Assembly: GCA_034716535.1 (NCBI GenBank)
Contig: JAYEJW010000576.1
Location: forward strand, 1 to 24,425
Direction: 5' to 3'
Length of the DNA stretch: 24,425 nt
From: JAYEJW01 sp034716535
GTDB taxonomy: Bacteria > Pseudomonadota > Gammaproteobacteria > Chromatiales > Chromatiaceae
Shown here: positions 8,658 through 15,345 of the stretch, piece by piece
Position numbering within the stretch: the first letter of the stretch is position 1
Layout: each line of letters begins with the position of its first letter
Position numbers and translations under genes: made by a program
The notes under the pieces: generated by a model
Seen by the model: the letters and a program-made list of their open reading frames with translations, nothing else
What the model was told of the DNA's origin: nothing
Databases searched by the model: none

Positions 8658-9093
8658 GGTGCTGGATCTGGCCGAGGCGCTGTGTCGGAAGCGGGGCGCC
8701 CGGCTGACGGCCCAGCGGCGCCAGGTTCTGGAGATTGTCTGTGCCGCCAGTCGACCGGTTGGCGCCTACGAGATCCTGGCGGCCATGCGCGATCTGCGCC
8801 CGAGCGCCGCGCCGCCCACGGTTTACCGGGCCCTGGATTTCCTGCTCCAACAAGGGCTTGTACACAGGCTCGAAACCCTGCATGCGTTCTTGGGATGCAA
8901 CCATCCAGAGCATCCGCACTCCAGCCAGTTTTTGATCTGCGCCGAATGCGGGGAGGTGACGGAATTGGAGGACGAGGCCATTGCCCGCAGCCTTCGCTCG
9001 GCTGCCCATGAGAGTGGTTTCCGGCCGAAGCACCGGGTGGTAGAGGTCATCGGCATCTGCGAGCATTGCGTCCACGGATCGAGCGGGGAGTGA
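8635..9093 (+). CDS. zur: Zur, zinc-responsive Fur-family repressor
   Basis: A 152-residue Fur-family regulator. The N-terminal winged helix (A-R-L-T-A-Q-R-R-Q, then the recognition helix T-V-Y-R-A-L-D-F-L) binds DNA. The C-terminal half carries the zinc ligands: C88, H90, H93 and H95 in C-N-H-P-E-H-P-H, C102 and C105 in C-A-E-C-G, and C142 and C145 in C-E-H-C. Location at the end of the znu operon and a Zur box at its head identify it as Zur rather than Fur or PerR. When zinc is plentiful it should switch off uptake and its own synthesis. It starts inside znuB, overlapping by 23 bases. Confidence 0.9.
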   Translation: MDRQRLTKVLDLAEALCRKRGARLTAQRRQVLEIVCAASRPVGAYEILAAMRDLRPSAAPPTVYRALDFLLQQGLVHRLETLHAFLGCNHPEHPHSSQFLICAECGEVTELEDEAIARSLRSAAHESGFRPKHRVVEVIGICEHCVHGSSGE

Positions 9094-9271
9094 CGCTTAA
9101 ACTTAGAAACGGCGGTTGACCGCTTCACGCGACAGTTAGGTGACTGATCCGGGCCGATCACCCTTTTAGGCGGCGAAGGGGCGGTTTGGTCATTCTCATC
9201 GGGTGGATCCGCCGTTGCCCGAACGACGGGGCATGCGAAAATGGCATCAGGTTCTTCCGTGGTCTTGAAAC

Positions 9272-10381
9272 ATGCTCGGTATCATTGATCGCTATTTTTT
9301 GCTGGAGGTGTCCAAGGTCTTCCTGACGATTCTGGGCACCCTGATGCTTGTCGTCATCAGCATGCTGTTCCTGCGTACTCTTGAGGAAGTCAACATAGGC
9401 GCCCTCAGTACGGACGTCGTGCTGCATTACATGGGCCTTCAGATCCTGCGTGACACGTCCAGCCTGCTTCCACCAGCCTTCTTCATCTCCGCACTCGTCG
9501 CGCTCAGCCGGATGGCTCGGGACAGTGAGTTGATCGCCTTCGGCGCTTGCGGATTGGGCCCCGGCCGCATGTACCGGGCGTTGCTCTATTTCGCATTGCC
9601 TTTGGCGCTGCTCACCGCCTGGTTCTCGCTGGATCTGTCGCCTTGGGCCTCCTGGGAGCTGTTCCGGATTCGCACCGAGCAGAAGGAGCAGATTCAACAG
9701 ATCGCAGGGATCCAACAAGGGCGCTTCTATCAGCAGGAGCAGGGCCAACTCACCCTGTATGTGGAGGAGATCGAGGAGAAGAAGCGGTTGCGCAACATCT
9801 TCATCCAAGATCGGCGGGAGGGGGATATACGCCTCGTTCTGAGCGACATGGGACTACACCATTACGATGAGGCCTCGGGGGACCACTTTGTCACCCTGCT
9901 GAACGGACGCCGCTACGACGGCACGCCGGGGAGGCCGGATTACGCCGTCGCGGAGTTCGAGCGCTATAGCGTGCGTATCGAGCCGCGGGAGTTCTTCGGC
10001 GTGCGCAGCTTTCGGCGGTCCGCGACCGTCACCCGTGAGCTGCTCGCGTCCGACGACCTGGCGGACCGTGCGGAGCTGGAGCACCGCTTGGCCGGTCCGG
10101 TTGCGATCTTCACCCTGGCCATGATCGCCATTCCATTGGGCACCACCTCGCCGCGCCAGCGTGCCTCCGGGCGGATGCTTCTGGCGTTTCTCACCTACTT
10201 CAGCTTTTTCAATCTCCAACGGCTGGCGGAGAACTGGTTGGAGACGGGTGCCACGCCGGTCTGGATCGGTAGCCTCTGGTACCAGCTAGTTGTACTGGCG
10301 CTGGTCTACGCGGTCCTCGTGCCCGAGAGTTACTGGCTGAAACGCTTGCGGGGAGCGGTCTCGGTGTCGCGAACGTCCTGA
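9272..10381 (+). CDS. lptF: LptF-like LPS export permease subunit
   Basis: A 369-residue inner-membrane protein of the LptF/LptG family, which with the LptB ATPase extracts lipopolysaccharide for transport to the outer membrane. It has three N-terminal helices, a periplasmic beta domain (about residues 135-265) and three C-terminal helices. The sequence R-D-S-E-L-I-A-F-G-A-C-G-L-G and the conserved A-I-P-L-G-T-T-S-P-R-Q segment before the last helices fit LptF better than LptG. In most gammaproteobacteria lptF is followed at once by lptG. Here lptG is absent, and a minus-strand gene of unknown function follows. It could be a second copy or a relocated sole copy. The ATG at 9272 fits the family start. 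Confidence 0.87.
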   Translation: MLGIIDRYFLLEVSKVFLTILGTLMLVVISMLFLRTLEEVNIGALSTDVVLHYMGLQILRDTSSLLPPAFFISALVALSRMARDSELIAFGACGLGPGRMYRALLYFALPLALLTAWFSLDLSPWASWELFRIRTEQKEQIQQIAGIQQGRFYQQEQGQLTLYVEEIEEKKRLRNIFIQDRREGDIRLVLSDMGLHHYDEASGDHFVTLLNGRRYDGTPGRPDYAVAEFERYSVRIEPREFFGVRSFRRSATVTRELLASDDLADRAELEHRLAGPVAIFTLAMIAIPLGTTSPRQRASGRMLLAFLTYFSFFNLQRLAENWLETGATPVWIGSLWYQLVVLALVYAVLVPESYWLKRLRGAVSVSRTS

Positions 10382-10393
10382 GGGTTGCCACCG

Positions 10394-10417
10394 GCATACC
10401 CCCCTAAGACGGTATGC
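10394..10417. other. hairpin between lptF and a convergent gene
   Basis: GCATACC (10394-10400) and GGTATGC (10411-10417) pair around a 10-nt loop in the convergent gap. Neither strand has a T-tract, so terminator function is only possible. Confidence 0.3.
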
Positions 10418-10483
10418 GGACACAGTGTTCCTGTGGTCCCCGATCCTGGGTTTGGGGAAACCGCTCGGTGGCTGAGCAGCTCC

Positions 10484-10795
10484 TTAAGCCGTCGTTGCTC
10501 CGCTCGACAGGCCCCGGCCCAGCGAATCCACGGCGACGTCCAACAGTTCCAGAGAGAACTCCACCCCGGCCTTTTCGGAGGCGTCCGCCTTTGCCACATG
10601 CACCGCCGTGGCGATTGCGAGGGCCTGAAGGACGTCCGATTGGCTGACAGAACTGCCGTTGCCGGTGTAGGCGTCGATGTCGTTCAGGATATTGCTCACC
10701 AATCGGGACACATCTTCGGCGGAGCTGGTGGCCGGGTGCAGAGGAAAGTCAACGTCAAAACGATCGTGTTTCGTGCTCATGCGCATGTTGTGCAT
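10484..10795 (-). CDS. 103-residue protein of unknown function
   Basis: From ATG 10795 the product is a soluble, acidic, mostly helical protein (M-H-N-M-R-M-S-T-K-H-D-R-F, then repeated helix-like stretches S-A-E-D-V-S-R-L-V-S-N-I-L and Q-S-D-V-L-Q-A-L-A-I-A-T-A-V-H). It has no signal peptide and no transmembrane segment. GGAG lies eight bases before this ATG, which is why I prefer it to the longer frame reaching 10870 and to the later ATGs at 10786 and 10780. I do not recognise a family. It is convergent with lptF and divergent from the small membrane gene at 11079, so it is probably transcribed alone. Confidence 0.55.
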   Translation of the reverse strand: MHNMRMSTKHDRFDVDFPLHPATSSAEDVSRLVSNILNDIDAYTGNGSSVSQSDVLQALAIATAVHVAKADASEKAGVEFSLELLDVAVDSLGRGLSSGATTA

Positions 10796-11078
10796 TGCTC
10801 TGGCTCCAAAGTCTGGACTGACGGCTTTCGGCGCTTCACGCCGGCTCAATGGTGAAGACCGGTCCTGCACCTCAAGTATTTCCTACCCCGCCACCGAAAG
10901 GCGTCGACTTTTTCGCGCATATCGGTAGGAGAATTCGGCGGATCGGCTCCATAGGAAAGCCCCGCACGGGTTGTTGGTGCAGATTTCGTCCCCCTCCCGC
11001 GCCCATGGGTACGCTATGGTGGAGAAATCGACCGGGTTGTATGATCTGCGCTCATCGGTAAGAGAACGGGCAACGAAG
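10796..11078. other. divergent control region between two unknown genes
   Basis: This 283-base gap separates the minus-strand 103-residue gene and the plus-strand membrane gene and must hold promoters for both. I see a CTCAAG...CACCGAAAG arrangement near 10870-10902 that is loosely reminiscent of a sigma-28 promoter, but with the wrong spacing. I make no firm call. Confidence 0.3.
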
Positions 11079-11351
11079 ATGGCGATTGCGACCAGGATTC
11101 CTCCAGGCGGTGTGTTTCTTCTTGTGATTCCCCTCATCGCTTTAGGTATCCACTATGGTTACGAGCTCTACCTGGCGGATGCCTGTCTTGATCGGGGAGG
11201 GTCGTTCAACTACGAAGATTGGTCCTGCTCGGTGAGCGAGCGCTTCGCCTATAGTCCCTACCTCGAGCGGCACTGGGGTAAGACTCTGGTAGCCTTGAGT
11301 TTTTCCATCAGTGGCCTGATCGTCATCGCGATTAATCGGTTCAAGAAATGA
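11079..11351 (+). CDS. small two-helix membrane protein with a paired-Cys loop
   Basis: From ATG 11079 the product has 90 residues: a hydrophobic helix (V-F-L-L-V-I-P-L-I-A-L-G), a non-cytoplasmic loop containing A-C-L-D-R-G-G-S-F and W-S-C-S, and a second helix (L-V-A-L-S-F-S-I-S-G-L-I-V-I-A). The two loop cysteines could form a disulfide. I do not know the function. The open frame continues upstream to 10971, but those residues are hydrophilic and Arg-rich, so the shorter product is preferred; the ribosome binding site is weak for either. The stop codon overlaps the hisHF start as ATGA, so the two genes are translated from one message. Confidence 0.6.
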   Translation: MAIATRIPPGGVFLLVIPLIALGIHYGYELYLADACLDRGGSFNYEDWSCSVSERFAYSPYLERHWGKTLVALSFSISGLIVIAINRFKK

Positions 11352-12940
11352 TCTCCCTTCTCGACTACGGCGCGGGCAACGTGCGCAGCGTCCGCAATGC
11401 CATCGGCAAGCTGGGCTACGAGCTCACGGACATCGAACGTCCGCAGGACATCCTCAAGGCCGAGCGCCTGATCTTTCCCGGTGTGGGTAGCTTTGGTGCG
11501 GCGATGCAGCGCCTGCACGCGCTCGGTTACGTCGGCCCGCTCAAGGAGTATCTCCGTGCCGGCCGACCCTTTCTCGGTATCTGCATCGGACTGCAGTCCT
11601 TGTTCGAGGGCAGCGAGGAGTCGCCGGGTGTCGAGGGGCTTGGGCTGATTCCGGGCACGATTCGTCGCTTCGAATCGGGCGCGCTCTCCGTGCCGCACAT
11701 GGGCTGGAACGGCATCCGCATCGAACGGAGCTCGCCCCTGCTCGCGGGCCACGAGGACGAGAAGCTCTACTTCGTCCACTCCTACCGCGCCCTGCGTGAA
11801 TCGGCCAATGCGGACTGGGTCTTGGCGACGACCGACTACGGTGGGGAGTTCGTCAGTGCGGTGCAAAGGGGCAAGGTTGCCGCCTTTCAGTTCCATCCCG
11901 AGAAGAGCGGGACCGCAGGACTGGCGCTGCTGGAGCGTTTCCTGACCGATGAGCCCATCGAGGACTCTGGTCCGCACTATGCGGCCCTCGGACAGACGAG
12001 GCTCGCAAAGCGCATCATCGCCTGCCTGGACGTGCGCACGAACGACGAGGGTGATCTGGTGGTCACCAAGGGCGACCAGTACGACGTACGGGAGGAGGGT
12101 CAGGTACGCAACCTGGGAAGGCCGGTAGAGCTTGCCCGGCGTTACTTCGAGGAGGGGGCGGACGAGATCACCTTCCTGAACATCACGGCCTTCCGCGATT
12201 TTCCTCTGAAGGACCAGCCCATGCTGGAGGTTCTCAAGCGGACGTCCGAGAAGGTTTTTGTGCCGCTGACCATCGGCGGCGGCATCCGCGCCTTCACGGA
12301 TGCCGACGGGCGCCACTACTCGGCCTTGGACGTGGCCTCCGAGTACTTTCGATCCGGCGCGGACAAGATCTCCATCGGCAGCGACGCGGTGCACACGGTG
12401 GAACAGTATCTGGAGCGGGGTGGCAAGACGGGCGATAGCTCGATCGAGCAGATCGCGCACGTCTACGGCAATCAGGCGGTCGTCATCTCCATCGATCCGC
12501 GGCGCGTCTACGTCGGATCACCGGCTGACACGCGCCACCACGCGGTGCGTACCGGCGTTCCCGGACCGGAAGGGGAGGAATATTGCTGGTTCCAGTGCAC
12601 CGTGAAGGGTGGCCGTGAGGGCAGGGACGTGGACGCGGTGGAGCTCGCCCGGGCCTGCGAAGATCTCGGCGCCGGAGAGATCCTACTCAATTCCATCGAT
12701 CGCGACGGTACCGGTGCAGGATTCGATCTGGAGCTCATCAAGGCCGTCAGGGACGCAGTGACCATCCCTGTCATCGCCTCGAGTGGGGCAGGAAGGGTCG
12801 AGCACTTCTCCGAGGTGTTCGGGCAGACCGGCGTCGAAGCGGCCCTTGCAGCGGGCATATTCCATCGGGAGGAGGTACCCATCGCTTCGGTGAAGGAGCA
12901 TCTTCAGGCGCGAGGGATCGAGACGCGCTTGGTCGCCTGA
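11348..12940 (+). CDS. hisHF: fused imidazole glycerol-phosphate synthase HisH-HisF
   Basis: A 530-residue bifunctional enzyme of histidine synthesis. It hydrolyses glutamine and uses the ammonia to turn PRFAR into imidazole glycerol phosphate and AICAR. Residues 1-200 are the HisH-type glutaminase, with nucleophile C79 in G-I-C-I-G-L-Q and H183/E185 in F-H-P-E-K. Residues about 220-530 are the HisF barrel, with catalytic D228 in C-L-D-V-R and D383 in S-I-D-P-R-R. The barrel has the extended loops seen in fungal HIS7 (G-R-H-Y-S-A-L-D-V-A-S-E-Y-F and the stretch around 392-432). Most gammaproteobacteria have separate hisH and hisF flanking hisA; here they are one gene with no other his genes nearby. 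The start overlaps the preceding stop (ATGA). Confidence 0.92.
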   Translation: MISLLDYGAGNVRSVRNAIGKLGYELTDIERPQDILKAERLIFPGVGSFGAAMQRLHALGYVGPLKEYLRAGRPFLGICIGLQSLFEGSEESPGVEGLGLIPGTIRRFESGALSVPHMGWNGIRIERSSPLLAGHEDEKLYFVHSYRALRESANADWVLATTDYGGEFVSAVQRGKVAAFQFHPEKSGTAGLALLERFLTDEPIEDSGPHYAALGQTRLAKRIIACLDVRTNDEGDLVVTKGDQYDVREEGQVRNLGRPVELARRYFEEGADEITFLNITAFRDFPLKDQPMLEVLKRTSEKVFVPLTIGGGIRAFTDADGRHYSALDVASEYFRSGADKISIGSDAVHTVEQYLERGGKTGDSSIEQIAHVYGNQAVVISIDPRRVYVGSPADTRHHAVRTGVPGPEGEEYCWFQCTVKGGREGRDVDAVELARACEDLGAGEILLNSIDRDGTGAGFDLELIKAVRDAVTIPVIASSGAGRVEHFSEVFGQTGVEAALAAGIFHREEVPIASVKEHLQARGIETRLVA

Positions 12941-13115
12941 TTCGCCCGCTCGGTGTCGCCTCCCCCAGGGTGCGTGATGGCCGTAAGAATGACAGGGGCA
13001 TCGACGTCCCTGTAGGTGGCCGCTTTTCGCCCAGGCGCTATATTTTCTATGAACGGATCGAACCTGGCGGGTGGCACGCGATTGCACGCGCGATGGCGTG
13101 GCGCCTGGGCATCAG

Positions 13116-14051
13116 ATGACACTGAATGAGTTCCGCTATATCGTGGCCGTCGCCCGAGAGCGCCATTTCGGGCGCGCTGCGGAGGCCTGTTACGTAAGCC
13201 AACCGACGCTCAGTGTGGCCGTGAAGAAGCTCGAGGATGAGCTTGGAGTGAGCCTCTTCGAGCGTGGCGCCGGCGACGTAACCGTGACCGCCGTTGGCGA
13301 GCGCATCGTCGAGCAGGCGCAGCGTGTCCTGGAGGAAGCGGACGGTGTCAAACGGCTTGCGCGTCAGGGTAAGGACCCGCTCGAGGGGCCGTTGCGCCTG
13401 GGGGCCATCTACACCATCGGTCCCTACCTCTTGCCGCAGCTGATCCCACTGGTCATGGACCAGGCTCCGGCGATGCCCCTCGTAATCGAGGAGAACTTCA
13501 CCGCTGTGCTCAGCGAGCGCCTGAAGCACGGTGAGCTGGACGTTATCCTCATATCTTTGCCGTTCAGCGAGCCCGGAATCCTGACGCAGCCCCTGTACGA
13601 CGAGCCCTTCGCGGTCCTGCTCCCCGGCGGGCATCCCTGGGCCGGGCAGGAGGTCGTGGACGTGGCTCAGCTGAGCGGGGAAAACGTGCTGCTGCTTGGC
13701 CCAGGCCACTGCTTCCGCGACCAGGTGCTGCGGGTCTGTCCCGGTTGCCTTCAGTCATCCGCGGCGAGTGGGAACATGCAGCGGAGTCTCGAAGGCGGCT
13801 CTTTGGAGACCATCCGCTGCATGGTGGCCTGCGGGGTGGGGGTCACGGTTCTTCCGTACACAGCGACCGGAGCGCGTCATTTTTCAGAGCGGTTGGTGCG
13901 TACTCGACCCTTTGCAGGCAAGGCTCCGCAGCGGCGGGTGGCCCTGGCTTGGCGAAAGTCTTTCCCCCGTGTCGAGGCGGTGGACCTGCTCGCCCGCGCC
14001 GTGCGGGCGGCGGGGTTGGAAGGCGTATCCTACCTGGAACGAACGCAATAA
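13116..14051 (+). CDS. oxyR: OxyR, peroxide-sensing LysR-type activator
   Basis: A 311-residue LysR-family regulator with an N-terminal helix-turn-helix (H-F-G-R-A-A-E-A-C-Y-V-S-Q-P-T-L-S) and an effector domain. The redox pair is present at C199 and C208 in G-H-C-F-R-D-Q-V-L-R-V-C, at the same positions as in E. coli OxyR; a third Cys is at 211. Hydrogen peroxide would form the 199-208 disulfide and switch on defence genes. The family start is M-T-L-N-E-F-R-Y at ATG 13116; an open frame reaches 13071 but adds residues not seen in the family. The gene directly downstream is a rubrerythrin, consistent with a peroxide-response role. Confidence 0.92.
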   Translation: MTLNEFRYIVAVARERHFGRAAEACYVSQPTLSVAVKKLEDELGVSLFERGAGDVTVTAVGERIVEQAQRVLEEADGVKRLARQGKDPLEGPLRLGAIYTIGPYLLPQLIPLVMDQAPAMPLVIEENFTAVLSERLKHGELDVILISLPFSEPGILTQPLYDEPFAVLLPGGHPWAGQEVVDVAQLSGENVLLLGPGHCFRDQVLRVCPGCLQSSAASGNMQRSLEGGSLETIRCMVACGVGVTVLPYTATGARHFSERLVRTRPFAGKAPQRRVALAWRKSFPRVEAVDLLARAVRAAGLEGVSYLERTQ

Positions 14052-14083
14052 GCTCAGGCTATCGGCTCCATTGGAACAAACAA

Positions 14084-14113
14084 TTGCTGTGAGGGACGTC
14101 CTGCGGGTATTTT
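14084..14113 (+). promoter_or_regulatory. candidate rubrerythrin promoter
   Basis: TTGCTG (14084-14089) and TATTTT (14108-14113) are 18 bases apart and about 50 bases before the rubrerythrin ATG. The hexamers are imperfect. I see no convincing four-part OxyR motif, so regulation by OxyR is inferred from neighbourhood only. Confidence 0.35.
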
Positions 14114-14163
14114 GCTGAAAGACCTACCGTCTATCCGTAACCGAATAACGTTTGGAGGAACCC

Positions 14164-14583
14164 ATGGAACTGAAAGGCAGCAACACCGAAGAGAATCTGA
14201 AGGCCGCTTTTGCCGGCGAATCACAAGCCAACCGCCGTTACCTCTACTTCGCCGCGAAGGCGGATGTGGAGGGCTACAATGACGTGGCCGCCGTGTTCCG
14301 CTCCACAGCCGAGGGCGAGACCGGCCACGCCCATGGTCACCTGGAGTACCTGGAGGCGGTCGGCGACCCCGCAACCGGCAAGCCGATCGGCGGTACCAGC
14401 CTGAATCTGCAGGCGGCCATCGCAGGTGAGACCCACGAGTACACCGACATGTATCCGGGCATGGCCAAGGCTGCCCGCGACGAGGGCTTCGACGAGATCG
14501 CCGATTGGTTCGAGACCCTGGCCAAGGCCGAACGTTCCCACGCCAACCGATTCCAGAAGGCCCTGGATAATCTGGACGCCTGA
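14164..14583 (+). CDS. rubrerythrin-type di-iron peroxidase without rubredoxin domain
   Basis: A 139-residue four-helix-bundle protein of the rubrerythrin/ferritin-like group, which reduces hydrogen peroxide in the cytoplasm. The di-iron ligands are visible as E19 (A-G-E-S-Q-A-N), E52/H55 (E-G-E-T-G-H), E89/E92 (A-G-E-T-H-E-Y) and E123/H126 (K-A-E-R-S-H). The C-terminal rubredoxin domain of classical rubrerythrins is missing, so electrons must come from a separate partner. The start is ATG 14164, with GGAGG at 14154-14158; an upstream in-frame codon at 14152 is not needed. It follows oxyR on the same strand and ends in a strong terminator. Confidence 0.9.
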   Translation: MELKGSNTEENLKAAFAGESQANRRYLYFAAKADVEGYNDVAAVFRSTAEGETGHAHGHLEYLEAVGDPATGKPIGGTSLNLQAAIAGETHEYTDMYPGMAKAARDEGFDEIADWFETLAKAERSHANRFQKALDNLDA

Positions 14584-14604
14584 TCCGCGGCCGCCCCCCC
14601 AAAA

Positions 14605-14634
14605 AAAAGGGCGCTTAGGCGCCCTTTTCTTTTG
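14605..14634 (+). terminator. intrinsic terminator after rubrerythrin
   Basis: AAAAGGGCGC and GCGCCCTTTT pair around a TTAG loop, followed by CTTTT. The run of A residues before the stem lets it act on the minus strand too. It ends the oxyR-side transcript just after the rubrerythrin gene. Confidence 0.88.
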
Positions 14635-14710
14635 GAGAATCTGACAGCCGGTCGGGGTGGGGAACGCCCCTGGAACTGAAGGGTCTTTGGGCGGGCCATC
14701 GGAATGCCGT

Positions 14711-14739
14711 AACCCGACCATATGCTCCAGAGTCGGGTT
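14711..14739 (-). terminator. hairpin beyond the fabA end
   Basis: AACCCGAC (14711-14718) and GTCGGGTT (14732-14739) form an 8-bp stem about 34 bases past the fabA stop. No T-tract follows on the minus strand, so it is a weak candidate terminator. Confidence 0.35.
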
Positions 14740-14772
14740 GGGCTGTGCTAGCCCGGCCTGCTGCCGCGAGGA

Positions 14773-15288
14773 TCAGAACCCCTCGGTCGAGGTGAACAGC
14801 CCCACCCGAAGGTCCTTCGCCATATAGATCTCCCGACCATCTACGTCCACCGTGCCGTCGGCGATGCCCAGCACAAGCTTGCGAGTGATGATGCGCTTAA
14901 TGTCTAAGTGATAGGTGACCTTCTTGGCCGCGGGCAGCACCTGGCCTGTGAACTTGACCTCTCCGACTCCGAGGGCGCGACCACGGCCCGGGTTGCCTAG
15001 CCATGCGAGATAGAAACCCACCAGCTGCCACAGGGCGTCCAGGCCGAGGCATCCGGGCATCACGGGGTCACCCGGAAAGTGGCAGGAAAAAAACCACAGC
15101 TCCGGTTTGATGTCGAGCTCCGCCAGGATCTCCCCTTTGCCGTACGCCCCGCCCGAATTCGAGATCATGGGGATGCGGTCCATCATCAGCATGTTCGGCG
15201 TCGGCAACTGGGCGTTGCCGGGCCCGAACATCTCTCCGTGGCCGCACTCCAGCAGCTCGTCCCGGTCGAAGGCGCCCTGTTTGCTCAT
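14773..15288 (-). CDS. fabA: FabA, 3-hydroxydecanoyl-ACP dehydratase/isomerase
   Basis: A 171-residue hot-dog-fold enzyme that dehydrates 3-hydroxydecanoyl-ACP and isomerises the trans-2 to the cis-3 product, the branch point for unsaturated fatty acids in the anaerobic pathway. Catalytic H70 in C-H-F-P-G-D-P-V-M-P-G-C and D84 in L-G-L-D-A-L-W-Q are at the positions known for E. coli FabA. The length matches the family. The usual partner fabB does not follow; the gene ends toward the rubrerythrin terminator. It lies 57 bases after proS on the same strand and may be co-transcribed with it, though it could have its own promoter in the gap. Confidence 0.95.
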   Translation of the reverse strand: MSKQGAFDRDELLECGHGEMFGPGNAQLPTPNMLMMDRIPMISNSGGAYGKGEILAELDIKPELWFFSCHFPGDPVMPGCLGLDALWQLVGFYLAWLGNPGRGRALGVGEVKFTGQVLPAAKKVTYHLDIKRIITRKLVLGIADGTVDVDGREIYMAKDLRVGLFTSTEGF

Positions 15289-15345
15289 AGCCTGAGGTTT
15301 CCGTAATGTCTACGACGACTTCGCATTGGCTGCGGCGCCGAGGCG

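Noticed and set aside
10870..10902. Possible sigma-28 (flagellar) promoter
   Set aside because: The two boxes are two bases too far apart and the second is imperfect; no motility gene is adjacent.
11258..12460. Long minus-strand open frame opposite hisHF
   Set aside because: The plus-strand frame has all catalytic residues; the reverse frame is biased in composition and matches nothing.
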